64,000 nucleotides of DNA from Eleginops maclovinus (Eukaryota > Chordata > Actinopteri > Perciformes > Eleginopidae), in the NCBI RefSeq assembly GCF_036324505.1, contig NC_086368.1:1054001-1118000 (forward strand), read 5' to 3'. The notes under the pieces were generated by a model, which worked only from the letters and a program-made list of their open reading frames with translations, had not been told where the DNA came from and searched no databases. Below, piece by piece: positions 52,090 through 63,476 of this stretch; the stretch's first letter is position 1, and every line of letters starts with the position of its first letter. The translations under genes were made by a program, and so were the position numbers.

Positions 52090-53518
52090 TCAGGAGTTCA
52101 GCAGTCTTACAGCCTGTGGTATAAAACTGTCTCTGAGTCTGGTGGTCTTGGTCCGGATGCTGCGGTACCGTCTGCCAGACGGCAGCAGACAGAACAGATT
52201 GTTGCTGGGGTGATGGGGGTCCTTTAATATCCTACCGGCCTTCTTCCTACACCGCTGGGTGTAGAGGTCCTCCATGGATGGCAGCTCCGTCCTGGTGATG
52301 TGCTGAGCAGTTTTCACCACCCTCTGTAGAGTCTTACGGTTGACGGCGATGCAACTGCTATACCAGGCGGTGATGCAGCCAGTCAGGATACTCTCGATGG
52401 TGCACCTATAGAAGTTGCAGAGTATCCTGGAGTCCATGTTGAACTTCCGCAGCCTGCGGAGGAAGAAGAGCCGCTGTCGAGCCGTCTTGGATATGACCCT
52501 GGTGTGATGTGTCCATGTCAGGTCCTCACTGATGTTTACCCCGAGGAACCTGAAGCTGCTGACTCTCTCCACAGGAGTCCCGTCGATGGTGATGGGTGTG
52601 TGTGCCTCTCTCTGCCTCTTCCTGTAGTCCACAATCAGCTCCTTTGTTTTGCTGACGTTGAGATGGAGGTTGTTGTCCTGGCACCAAGATGTCAGGGCTC
52701 TGACCTCCTCTCTGTACGCCGTCTCGTCGCCGTCTGTGATCAGGCCGATGACGGTCGTGTCGTCAGCAAACTTGATGATGGTGTTGGAGCTGTGTGTGGC
52801 CACGCAGTCGTGCGTGAACAGGGAGTAGAGGAGAGGGCTGAGCACAACCCTGAGGGTTGAGGGTCAAGGTGGAGGATGTGATGTTCCCCATCCGCACTGC
52901 CTGGGATCTGCCCGTTAGGAAGCTCATGATCCAGTCACAGAGGGCGCTGTTGAGCCCGAGGTCCCTGAGCTTAATGATGAGCTTGGAGGGCACAATGGTG
53001 TTGAATGCTGAACTGTAGTCAATGAACAGCATTCTCACATAAGTGTTCCTCTGGTCCAGGTGGGAGAGGGCAGTGTGGAGGGTGAGGGAGATGGCATCAT
53101 CCGTGGACCTGTTTGCCCTGTAGGCAAACTGCGGGGGGTCCAGTGAGTCAGGGAGGGAGGAGGTGATAAAAGGTTTGACTAACCGCTCAAAGCACTTCAT
53201 GATGATGGAGGTGAGTGCAACTGGGCGGTAGTCATTGAGGCAGATGGGTTTTGTCTTTTTGGGGACAGGGACAATGATGGACTCTTTAAAACATGTGGGG
53301 ACTACAGACTGGAGCAGTGAGCTATTGAAAATGTCTGTGAACACATCTGCCAGCTGAACTGCACACACCTTGAGAGCACGGCCAGGGATGCCATCAGGTC
53401 CAGGAGCCTTGTGTGTGTTGATCCTTTTCAGAGATCTACACACATCTGCACTGGTTAAAACCAGTGAGCATGGATCCTGGGCCTTCTGTGCCTCCACAGC
53501 CGGGGGCAAAGCGTGCAT
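52090..53518 (-). pseudogene. LINE ORF2 C-terminal half: reverse transcriptase, frameshifted
   Basis: The frame from 53518 reads [63 protein letters not shown] and [13 protein letters not shown] (catalytic Asp). It then shifts at the GCVLSPLL motif near 52845, where GGTTGTGCTC replaces the GGTTGTGTGCTC of copy 9849-11116 (2-bp deletion) and nine bases of the NTGAPQ segment are missing. The downstream frame contains [11 protein letters not shown] and ends RDSFIPQAVRLLNS. The catalytic motifs are otherwise preserved. Confidence 0.85.
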
Positions 53519-54859
53519 AAAATGTGTTCAGTTCATCTGGGAGAGATGCAGACACTTCCTCAGCACCACTCGTTGTCCTTTTGTAGTCTGTTATTGTTTT
53601 TAGTCCAGACCACATATTTCTGGCGTTGGAGCCCTTGTAGTTCGACTCCACCTTGTCCCTGTATTGTCTTTTCGCACTGCTAATAGCTCTCCGGAGTGCA
53701 TACCTGGAATTCCTGTACTCATCCAAATCACTGCCGCTGTGCACGATGGCCCGTGCTTTAAGTTTAGCTCGGACCTCGCCGTTTATCCAGGGCTTCTCAT
53801 TTGGGAATGTCCGTACAGTAATCCGCGGCACGACGTCATCAATGCATTTGCCGATGTAGCAAATGACCGCGTCAGTGTGTGTGTTTATGTCGTCCTCCTC
53901 AAACACACACCACTCCGTGATGCCAAAGCAGTGGCGGAGAGCAGAGTCAGACTGCTCGGACCAACGCTGCACTGTCCTCGTCACAGGTCGGTCCCTCTTC
54001 AGTCTCTGCCGGTAAACGGGGACCAGAAGAAGAGATATGTGGTCTGACTTGCCGAAGGGGGGGCGGCGGAGGGCTTTATATCCATGCCGGAAAGGAGTGT
54101 AAACATGGTCCAGTGTATTTCCACCGCGCGTGGGGCAGCTGACGTGCTGATAGTATTTCGGCAGGACTTTCTTCATGTTGGCTCTGTTAAAATCCCCGGC
54201 CACAATAAATGCGGCCTCTGGCCGAGAAGTCTCTGTCCTGTCGATAATCCCATACAGCTCCTCCAGCGCTGTGTTGTTGTCAGCGTGCGGCGGAACATAC
54301 ACTGCTGTTAAAACAACCGATGTGAACTCCCTCGGCAGATAAAAAGGCCGGCATCCGATCATGATGTGCTCTAGGCTGGGAGAACAGTCCGAAGAAATTA
54401 TTTCCACATCTAGGCACCACTTGTTGTTAATCATGAAGCACACACCTCCCCCCTTGCTCTTCCCTGAGTTTATTGTCCGGTCCTGGCGATGAATGGAGAA
54501 TCCGTGTGGAGCAATGGCGGCGTCCGGTATCGTGGGGTCGAGCCAAGTCTCCGTGAAAACCAAAACATTACGGTCTTAATGTCCTGTTGAAATGCCACCC
54601 TGCTACGGAGTTCCAGCTTATTATCCAGGGATTGGACATTTGCCAGAAGTAAACTCGGTAGAGGACGCCTGTTTTCACGTTTCCTCAGCCTGACCAGGAC
54701 CCCGGCCCAGGAACCTCGTCGTCTCTTCCTCCTGCGCTCCACAGGTAGAGCTCCAGCAGGTAAACACAGAGACTCTCCATTGTTTGCAGGTCGTCGTGGA
54801 TTATTGCTGTCCACCAGCGACCTGATGTGTAAAAGTTGTTCTCTATCATATTGGATCAT
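53436..54859 (-). pseudogene. LINE ORF2 N-terminal half: APE-type endonuclease
   Basis: The first part (54859-about 54570) reads YDREQLLHIRSL, a basic stretch (ERRRKRRRG) and LLLANVQSLDNKLELRSR. A frame change then leads into VFTETWLDPTIPD (catalytic Glu region), KGGGVCFMINNKWC, AVYVPPHAD, IVAGDFNRANMKKVLPKYYQHV (GDFN motif), NTLDHVYTP and FGKSDHISLLL (SDH motif). These are the APE endonuclease motifs in order. The linker NEKPWINGEVRAKLKAR and RQYRDKVESNYKG follow. A further frame change near 53500 (in GCCCCCGGC) breaks the join to the RT. Two single-base-type indels therefore inactivate it. Confidence 0.85.
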
Positions 54860-54991
54860 AGAGCTCGCTTGGGCGGTTTGTATGTTGCAAAAAAAAGTTT
54901 AAAATGACCAACAAAGTAAAACAATAAAAACACTAAGATGTGGAGTTGGTGAGGAGCTCGAGACACGGCAGCCATCCTTGGCGCCATCTTG

Positions 54992-55605
54992 AGTGTATCT
55001 GGTGAAGACAGTTCCAGAACTGCCTGACTCCTTCACCAATATACGCCCAGCCTTCTTTACCAAGAAGAAGCCTTCTCCTCCACATAGCCTGAGCAGTATG
55101 GTGAGGATAAGTTTGTCATAATGTTTGGAGGCCTACACATTGAGATGGCTGCACTGAAGTCAATTGGAACACTTCTACAGGAGAGTGGTTGGACAGGAGC
55201 CCTGGTGGAGGCAGGTGTGGATTCCTCTGGGACTGCAGAATGTTTCCTATCAACAGCAAGCATCACTAAGACACGCCAGGCTCACCAGATAACAGCATGC
55301 CATCTCTACCAGCTGTTGCAGGCAACCTACAATGACTATTGCACTGAGGCAGCTGACAACTCTGAGGAAGTGCTATGCTTTGATGTTTGGTGTGATAGTC
55401 GCAAGCTTCAAAGTCCGCAGTTTCAGTTCTGGAGTTTGGTGCTGTCCATGGAACTGGCGATCCTACTACTGATCCGAGCATTCAGGGAAACAACTTCAAC
55501 CTGTACTGCCAAGCATTGACTGAGCTCATCCCATACTTCTTTGCCAACAACAACACTAACTATGCACGCTGGCTCCCCATCCTTCTCCGAGGCATGCAGT
55601 TTAGC
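54992..55605 (+). pseudogene. Uncharacterised protein family, 3' part (continues after LINE)
   Basis: Picks up the interrupted frame with VKTVPELPDSFTNIRPAFFTKKKPSPP (about 55008-55090), shifts frame near 55096, then reads GEDKFVIMFGGLHIEMAALKSIGTLLQESGWTGALVEAGV, then TKTRQAHQITACHLYQLLQATYNDYC and FQFWSLVLSMELAILLLIRAFRE, shifts again near 55485, and reads NFNLYCQALTELIPYFFANNNTNYARWLPILLRGMQ before the similarity stops. There are no introns between the blocks, suggesting a processed or element-borne origin. The end looks truncated. Confidence 0.6.
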
Positions 55606-56159
55606 ACATTATGCTAAATGTGTTTTATTGTTTGACTTAATTGATTCATAACTGGAGATATTTTCTCATCGCTTAAGACCATTTGAATTTGCCCTGAGCA
55701 GGAGAGAGGAAAAGACGAACACGTCGATCCAGAGAACAGTGAAACATTGCTTTGACATTGTTTCTTACAGCGTCAGTAATCTGACCTTGCATAAATACAA
55801 GCCCTGCTAATCCGGAATACTGGTTCAAAGTATCTCCTCTGAAGTGTTATGCATTTATTTTAAGCGTCTGCAATGTCTTATTGATATTGGCTTCATAGGA
55901 GCTGCTGGCATAATGTGTGTACTTATGCATTTAGGTAGAATAGTAAAAGGGGAAACAATATTTAATATGCTACTTCAGTTTATGCTCACATTCAAACCAC
56001 TGACCATAACCACTGTGTGTTCATGTTTCCAATGCCACATTTCCAATACAGCTGGAAATAGTAGCCCAACCTCCACATATAGCTGCAGTGTGCAGCCTCT
56101 CCAATGCCTGAGAACATGTCTTACCATCCCTTCCATCTATCTACTATCCTCAAACAGCT
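55606..56159. other. Intergenic, no gene seen
   Basis: No feature recognised. Confidence 0.4.
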
Positions 56160-56757
56160 GCTGAAATGGGTGTCATGCTTTTATTACTCGTCAAATGGAC
56201 TACTGCAATTCTCTTTATACCGGTCGCCCTAAAAAAATCCTAAAATAAATTGCAATTAGTTCAGAATGCTGTGGCCAGGATTTTAACAAGTATTTTAAAG
56301 TGCTTTTAATGATTAACAAGGCTTTACATAACCTTGCCCCGACATATGTAAGTGACTGTCTCTCATTTTATCAACCTGCAAGGACACTCAGATCCTCCAA
56401 TGTTTTACTTTTAGAGGTACCCAGAGTTCATTACAAGAGTTGTTATGGCCCAAACTGTGGAACAGCCTCCCATTGGATGTTAGAAAAGCAACCTCCGGTG
56501 GCATTTAAAAATATAAATGAAAGACGTATCTTTTTCATTTGGCTTTTAATTTGGGGCAATTGTAATTTTAGTAGTATCACTGTTCATGTTTTATTGTATT
56601 ATTGTTCTGTGATACAGTATAACTCCATCTGTTTGTTTATACCTTGTTTTTAATTGTGTTCCTCACTTTTTATTATCATTTTCTGTCATACTCTGTGAAG
56701 CACTTTGGGCTGCATCAAGCATGAAAAGTGCTATATAAATAAAGTTTATTATTATCT
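56160..56757 (+). mobile_element. L2-like LINE, 5'-truncated 3' end
   Basis: Frames read AFITRQMDYCNSLYTG, QLVQNAVARILT, LLMINKALHNLAPTYVSDCLSFYQPARTLRSS, a PR.. block, WNSLPLDV-like residues and FK...K.., the C-terminal order of L2-clade LINE ORF2 (DYCNSL ... LQ.VQNAAARLL ... KAL..LAP.YL). Frameshifts are present. The 3' end has CTGTGAAGCACTTTGGGCTG, AAGTGCTATATAAATAAAGT and a TTATTATTA tail. It is an old, dead copy. Confidence 0.8.
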
Positions 56758-57710
56758 GCATACTGCTTCCCAAAAGTCTGTCAACCATAACAGCCAGATG
56801 ACAATAAAGACGAGTCTGGATCATATCAAACATCATTACATGAGTATAAATAAAGTATTTCTGATTCTGATGAGGGAACACCTCCTCTGTCACCAACTTG
56901 GATTCTAAAGCAAGGAGTTTCCCTCTCTTCTCTTTAACAAGCCCAGGCTTTGAATTTTAGTTTGAAAAATGTCACTATTCTTGTTGAAATACACTTGAGC
57001 TGTGCAACGATTCACATGTTTACATTTGATTAATTGCAATGTTTTGTGCAAAATCCAACAATGAATTCAAAAGTATTGTATTGTGCAATGTTATTTTAAA
57101 AGTACTGCCATATGAACAAAAGTGCAATAAATGTTTCATGATTGAATGTAATCAAACCAAATATAAAACCAAATCTGCTTGCCACTGCCAGGGCATTAAC
57201 GTTTATCTAGCTATAGAAACACCAGTTCCCCTCAGAGTCCAGAGATAACAAACCTTTACTCTGCAGTGGTTACAAATAACTGGTTATATCAGCTCCGCTG
57301 TCTGGGAGAGATGTAAAATGCAAGAGTTCGGGACCTTTCTCCATGTTTATGTCCCCCTGGTTCTGTTCTGCTTTGGTTCATGTGAGTGCTGCAGCAGTCT
57401 TAGTCCCGCCCCAAATGCTCTCATTGGTTGAGACACGTAATGACACCCTTCTTAAGCCAATACTGATCAACAATACCACCCCTCCTGTGACCCATGGTTT
57501 GTCCGGACTTTTAAAATAATCATAATTATAAAAATAATAAAAAACTCTTGATGCGCGATAAAATAATTGTCAGGGATAATTAATTAAACCGTTACCACGA
57601 TAATAAAACAGGCTTGTTTCCCCGACAGGCTGCAGGGGGACAGGCTGCTGGGGGACAGGTGAAGCCACTGGAAGACTTTCCAGCTGATGCTCCTCATTCT
57701 GTCTCTTTCT
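56758..57710. other. Intergenic, no gene seen
   Basis: No gene. AT-rich near 57500-57590. Confidence 0.45.
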
Positions 57711-57722
57711 CCATCGTCATCG

Positions 57723-57762
<40 letters not shown>
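57711..57762. repeat. (TCA)n trinucleotide repeat
   Basis: About 16 TCA units with TCG variants at the left end. Polyserine and polyaspartate frames here are artefacts. Confidence 0.95.
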
Positions 57763-57765
<3 letters not shown>

Positions 57766-58054
57766 CTCTTTTTGAGTTGGTTTTCCTTGTTGTTTTGCTT
57801 ACACAACAACAGACATACATTACATACATCACTAACCATGGAGATACATTGTGTTTTTATCTCAGTTTAAAAAAGGCTTTTGTCATATCTCCACTTTGTG
57901 CCTCCTTGTCTTCTTCCTGCTCACTGCGTTTCACCCTTCAACCCATCTCAGTGCTGTGTGAAGAGCGTCCTAATTCCTAAGAGAGCTGCAAAGGAGGATA
58001 CACCGGCTCAGCCCTCCATCTGACGCAGCAAGGGTGTCATGGCAGGCTGCCTTT

Positions 58055-59480
58055 TACTGTCTGTTACCATCTGTTACACTCTGTTACTGTCTGTTACCGT
58101 CAGTTACACTCTGTTACTGTCTGTTACCATCTGTTACCGTCAGTTACACTCTGTTACTGTCTGTTACCGTCTGTTACCATCTGTTACCGTCAGTTACATT
58201 CTGTTACTGTCTGTTACCATCAGTTACACTCTGTTACTGTCAGTTACCGTCAGTTACACTCTGTTACTGTCTGTTACCATCAGTTACACTCTGTTACCAT
58301 CAGTTACACTCTGTTACTGTCTGTTACCGTCAGTTACATTCTGTTACTGTCTGTTACCATCTGTTACTGTCAGTTCCATTCTGTTACCATCTGTTACTGT
58401 CAGTTACATTCTGTTACTGTCTGTTACCATCTGTTACTGTCAGTTCCATTCTGTTACTGTCTGTTACCATGAGTTACATTCTGTTACCATCTGTTACCGT
58501 CACTTACATTCTGTTACTGTCTGTTACCATCTGTTACCGTCAGTTACATTCTGTTACCATCTGTTACCGTGAGTTACATTATGTTACCATCTGTTACCGT
58601 CAGTTACATTCTGTTACTGTCTGTTACCATCTGTTACCATCTGTTACCGTCAGTTACATTCTTTTACTGTCTGTTACCGTCAATTACATTCTGTTACCAT
58701 CAGTTACATTCTGTTACCATCTGTAACCGTCAGTTACATTATGTTACCATCTGTTACCGTCAGTTACATTATCTCACTGTCTGTTACTGTCTGTTACCAT
58801 CTGTTACTGTCAGTTACATTCTGTTACTGTCTGTTACCATCTGTTACTGTGAGTTACATTATGTTACCATCTGTTACCGTCAGTTACATTATGTCACTAT
58901 CTGTTACCATCTGTTACCGTCAGTTACATTATCTCACTGTCTGTTACTGTCAGTTACATTCTGTTACTGTCTGTTACCATCTGTTACTGTCAGTTACATT
59001 CTGTTACTGTCTGTTACCATCTGTTACTGTCAGTTACATTCTGTTACTGTCTGTTACCATCTGTTACTGTCAGTTACATTCTGTTACTGTCTGTTACCAT
59101 CTGTTACCGTGAGTTACATTATGTTACCATCTGTTACCGTCAGTTACATTATCTCACTGTCTGTTACTGTCAGTTACATTCTGTTACTGTCTGTTACCAT
59201 CTGTTACTGTCAGTTACATTCTGTTACTGTCTGTTACCGTCAGTTACATTATGTCACTATCTGTTACCATCTGTTACTGTCAGTTACATTCTGTTACTGT
59301 CTGTTACCATCTGTTACCGTGAGTTACATTATGTTACCATCTGTTACCGTCAGTTACATTATGTCACTATCTGTTACCATCTGTTACCGTCAGTTACATT
59401 CTGTTACCATCAGTTACATTCTGTTACCATCTGTTACCGCCTATTACCGTCTGGTCTGTCTGTTACCGTCTGACTGTCTG
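58055..59480. repeat. 1.4-kb minisatellite, 10-bp period with 40-bp higher order
   Basis: Built from about 140 decamers of a few types: CTGTTACCAT, CTGTTACTGT, CTGTTACCGT, CAGTTACATT and variants, so GTTAC recurs every 10 bp. From about 58941 to 59100 a 40-bp unit of four decamers is repeated four times almost perfectly. Reading frames stay open because the decamers rarely form stops, giving a spurious protein of more than 300 residues (LPSVTVSYILLL-like). Confidence 0.95.
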
Positions 59481-59636
59481 TTGAGGCTGTGTGTCGCAGT
59501 GTGTGCAGTGTATTGTTGTTTTGCTCCTGCTCTTCTCTTTCTGTGTGCTCCCTCAGTAAGTAAACATAACTTCAGTCTCTCTGACTGTGGTTTTCTCGGA
59601 GCATATTTTTGGAGCCCCTCCGATTCACTACACATA

Positions 59637-59959
59637 CAGCGGGTAAAATAAGTATTGAACACGTCACCATTTTTCTCACTAAATACATTTCTAAAGGTGC
59701 TATTGACATAACATTTTCATCAGATGTCGGTAACAACCCATGCAATCCACACATGCAAAGAAATCAAACCATAGATGTCCATAAATTAAGTTATTTGTAT
59801 TAAAATGGAATGACACAGGGAAAAAGTAGTTATGCATGCTGGGTACAACGTGACTTTTGTCTCTCACTGTTAAAATAAACCTACCATAAAAAATACAGAG
59901 TGTGTGTAGTGGGTTGCTAACTATACTGGTAGGGGATCAAATACTTATTTCCTCCACTG
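59637..59959. mobile_element. Tc1/mariner-type MITE, 323 bp
   Basis: The left end CAGCGGGTAAAATAAGTATT and the inverted right end CAGTGGAGGAAATAAGTATT are matching terminal inverted repeats. TA lies immediately outside each end (59635-59636 and 59960-59961). No transposase frame is inside. Confidence 0.85.
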
Positions 59960-59984
59960 TATATATATATATATGTTGTGTCTT

Positions 59985-60410
59985 GTCAAAAATGTTAGTC
60001 TTGTCAAGTTTCTTGTTTGGGTCATCATGCCACAGGTCTATGGTTGGTCATGTTTTATGTTTTGTTTAGTCATTTTTGTCTTGTCTCCCACTTCCTGTTT
60101 TATTTTGGTACTCACCTTCTGTATCTCGTTCCAGGTCTCTGTCAGTGCCCCTCGTCGTCTGATTGTTTCCACCTGTTCCCTGTTACCTCATGTTTAAATA
60201 GTCCTGTCTCCCCCTGTCTTGTGCCAGTTCATCTTGTCATGTCTGTGGGTCAGTAACCAGCGTTCCAGCATTTAGTTTATTAATCCTCCATGTGAGCATC
60301 TTGAGTTCTTGTTTTTGTTGTGCATTTTTGGAAACAAAGTATTTTTTAATACTTTAACTCTGTCTCCTGGGGTCGTGCATTTGAGTCCTACTGCATTGTG
60401 TTTAAAGTTT
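59985..60410 (+). repeat. Probable interspersed repeat, family unknown
   Basis: TTTTGTCTTG/CTTCCTGTTTTA-rich sequence with TCATGTTTAAATAGTCC in the middle has the feel of a retroposon common in fish, but I cannot name it and see no ends. Confidence 0.3.
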
Positions 60411-60431
60411 GTGACATATATATATATATAT

Positions 60432-60798
60432 ACAGTTGGGTCCATATATATATTTGGGCACTGACACAAGTTTAGTTTTTTTATCTGTTTACTGAAACAT
60501 ATTCCTCTCGGCTTTCATTTGAGGGTATCCACATTCAAATTGGATGAAGGGTTTAGGAGTTTCAGCTCCTTAACATGTGCCACCCTCTTTTAAAAAGGAC
60601 CAAAAGTAATTGGAGAATTGACTCAAAGGCTATTTCATGGGCAGGTGTGGGCAAGTCCTTCGTTATGACATCATCAATTAAGCAGATAAAAGGCCTGGAG
60701 TTGATTTGAGGTGTGTTGCTTGCATTTGGAAGATTTTGCAGTGAAGACAACATGCGGTCAAAGGAGCTCTCCATGCAGGTGAAACAAACCATCCTTAA
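60432..60798 (+). mobile_element. Tc1-like transposon, 5' fragment
   Basis: Begins CAGTTGGGTCCATATATATA in a TA-rich site, followed by TTTGGGCACTGACAC as in Tc1-like terminal inverted repeats. After about 320 bp comes ATGCGGTCAAAGGAGCTCTC, giving MRSKELSMQVKQTIL, the N-terminal start of a Tc1-type transposase. The frame is cut off after 15 residues by the element at 60795. Confidence 0.7.
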
Positions 60799-60933
60799 CA
60801 CTAGAACCGCCAGGGGTCGCTGTATACCTAAAACCGCCAGTGTGTAAAATGTACCCGCTACTAGAATGCATGGATTTTCAAGGTACAATGCTCTTTCATT
60901 TATCATGCTAGAACACAGGGTTCTAGTCTTTAA
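60795..60933. mobile_element. piggyBac-type MITE, 139 bp, TTAA at both ends
   Basis: TTAACACTAGAACCGCC at the left and the inverted TTAAAGACTAGAACCC at the right share the CTAGAACC core. TTAA duplicates (60795-60798 and 60930-60933) are the piggyBac target. It is inserted in the start of the Tc1-like transposase, but no matching transposase sequence continues on the right. Confidence 0.6.
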
Positions 60934-61062
60934 TACAATTGTGAAATAGATGTATATGTAATACTGGCTGTACACAAAGCTGGCCTAAATCTTCGGTCAG
61001 AAAGATTGCAGCAATCCAGGGGTGTCCTTAACCAAACTTTATTGTTCCACTTGAGTTGGAGT

Positions 61063-61065
<3 letters not shown>

Positions 61066-61133
<68 letters not shown>
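61066..61133. repeat. (TG)n microsatellite, about 34 units
   Basis: Uninterrupted TG repeat. Confidence 0.97.
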
Positions 61134-61134
<1 letters not shown>

Positions 61135-61759
61135 TGTCTTTAACTTGGAGTCCTTGGTTGACCTGATTCCTATCTGGCCAACATGTTGCTTGTTGTGTAT
61201 TTAGCTGCGTCTGTGATCTCATTAGTACTAATCGTTCATTTTGCTGAAGTCTATGAGCAATATCAAGTCATCTGAATCCCTCTTTTGACTAAATAACAAA
61301 ATATTAAATGTTGATATACTGCTGAATGAATATCACGATGCATCACATATCCAGTTCCACTTAACTTAACCTTTAAATAAAATGGGTGTATAGTGTATTA
61401 ACCAAACTGGCTTCAGGATGAGGTTCCAAATGTGGTCAGTGATTGATCATCTCAGGAGACATTATCCTGCCTGGTGTCTGTCAGGGCAATGCAGCCTCCA
61501 GCCAGCTGGAGTCAGGATACATGGCTGCAATGTTCTGAGGTTCTACATTACCAACAAGTAAAACAAAAAACACACAACTACGTCACAACTCACAGTCTTT
61601 CCTTCAGCATGGAGGACTCGGTGACAGACGAGGATACAGTGTAGGGGGGTTCCTCAGGGAGGCTTCAGGTGGCATCAGGCTGGATAATGTCTAATAGCAT
61701 GGTGTGCATGCCGTGCTAAACTATCAGGATGTGTCTTCAGGCTTTCTCTTGTGCTATTT

Positions 61760-61761
<2 letters not shown>
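61134..61761. other. Intergenic, no gene seen
   Basis: No feature recognised. Confidence 0.45.
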
Positions 61762-61837
<76 letters not shown>

Positions 61838-61848
61838 ACACACACACA
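61762..61848. repeat. (AC)n microsatellite, about 43 units
   Basis: AC repeat with one ATAC interruption. It adjoins the duplicated segment at 61849-61926. Confidence 0.97.
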
Positions 61849-61926
61849 GTGATGACAGAGTGGGGCTGAAGGAATCAAAGCCTTCTCATCCTGCTTTGCT
61901 CCTGATCAGCTCTGCGGAGGATTCAG
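61849..61926 (-). repeat. Microsatellite-flanking duplicate, copy 2
   Basis: Reverse complement of 12877-12959 with at most one or two differences. It begins at the AC array edge. Confidence 0.85.
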
Positions 61927-62799
61927 TGGAATTGGCTGGGATTAGTTTAGTGCTGCCATGTGGCAATCTGCACAGCACTCTGCCAAATGACAGGCAGACA
62001 CACCCACAGCACAGTCTTTCAGGCTGATTCTGAACCAACACTCACTGCTATGCATCATTCTTCTCTGGTTGACAAATAAATAATAAACAAAATAAGTATA
62101 GTCTCAAGGGATGAACAGCTGTGTGCAGGCTATGCTAAAGAGCTGAAGTTACTTTACTGCGGACGGAGGACAAACGCTAAACAGTAGTTGAGGATCCCAT
62201 CATGTCTTTGTAAGCAATGAGCTCGCTATCGATTCCTCAACTCTGTTTCTTCGTGCAAACCAGCTACACTGTATTTCCAGTATTCACAATATCATTGGAA
62301 ATGTATTAATAACAACAATTCTAAAGTGGAAAAAAAAGTACCAGAGTTGATCATCTGTTCCAGATTATTTAGTCCTAAATCAAATTAAGAACCAATATCC
62401 CTAAACAATATATGCTGCATGGAGGCCTCAGATCAATATATGTAATTAAATGCATATTAAATCGATATGGTGTTAATGCACAATATTTACCTCAAAAATA
62501 GGTCTAACATGATCTATGTAAACCTAACATTCTTGTCAAAACTATATTACAGGATTGGTAAAGAACTAAATGTTGTGGCGTAAACTTTATACCTGAAGTT
62601 AAACCGAACTCTTTAATCACCCCCTACCCCGGTGTTAATCCTCCTGAATTGAGGCTCAGTACCCTCTCTGCACTCTGAAGAACAGTCAGTGATGCGTCAC
62701 AGCACGGCTCCATCCTGTCAGTCACACCTTCAACAGGCTGACAAGACACATTGATGGTGTAGATATAACGATGTACAATTGTGTATATATACACATATT
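61927..62799. other. Intergenic, no gene seen
   Basis: No feature recognised. Confidence 0.45.
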
Positions 62800-62838
62800 C
62801 TTATCTATGTTCAAAATAAAATCTAATCTAATCTAATG
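62800..62838 (+). repeat. Retroposon-like tail (ATCTA)n
   Basis: AAAATAAAATCTAATCTAAT looks like a LINE/SINE 3' end with a pentanucleotide tail. The upstream body is not recognised. Confidence 0.4.
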
Positions 62839-63476
62839 ACATCTAAAATGCTCTGGATTTACACTCTTTCAAGCATGGTTCTGAGTGCAGTGAAGCAGCA
62901 GTGTGATGACGGCGCTGTGAGCTCACTGAGCTTCAGGAAGGCTGCATCCCTCTAACAACCACAGACGTCAGGCAAAGTGTTGCAGCCTATCAGGGTGAAG
63001 GCATTACTCTCCTGAACCTCACATCAAACAAAATACTATTTACAGGCCCATGTTGAAGCACCTGCTGTCCATGTCTTTGTTTCAGCATGGAAAGATGGAC
63101 GGCAGCATCGGTCTGCCAGTTAGTCCATAACTTTGGTCCCGACTGTGGTTGCCATGGTGACAACTCAATTGGCAGCCCCTACCTGTATATGTGTTTATAA
63201 TAGAGGAGCACATTAAGGATGTGAGTCTGATCTGTGTCATACCGCTGATTTTGAGGAAGACATTCACAAAACACAAGAACAGACAGGAGGCTTCCTCACA
63301 CACGCTCACAGGCTGAGCACAATCACCAGGGACACCTGCACCTCCACCAGCAACACAAAACAGTCTGAATCATTTCAGTTATTCAAATAGTGTTTGCAAT
63401 ACGAATACCCAGTCAGCCGGAAGGGAGGCTTTGCAGTTACAGCAGGGGGAAGCAGTGGAGAAATTCATGTATCCTG
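62839..63476. other. Intergenic, no gene seen
   Basis: No feature recognised. Confidence 0.45.

Larger units (their letters stand above)
51667..54991 (-). mobile_element. Near full-length Rex1/Babar-like LINE, 3.3 kb
   Basis: Minus strand order: 5' end CAAGATGGCGCCAAGGATGG (54991), 5' UTR, a continuous but frameshifted ORF2 (54859-52090), 3' UTR with a TA run, and a 3' tail of CAAGGTTT-like repeats (51667-51690). Compared with the deleted copy at 9849-11116 the shared parts are nearly identical, so both are fairly young. No upstream ORF1 with a recognisable domain is present. No clear target-site duplication. Confidence 0.85.

Noticed and set aside
58034..59651. Long open frames (230-360 residues) rich in LLPSVTVSY
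   Set aside because: They are translations of a 10-bp minisatellite; openness follows from the repeat having no stop words.
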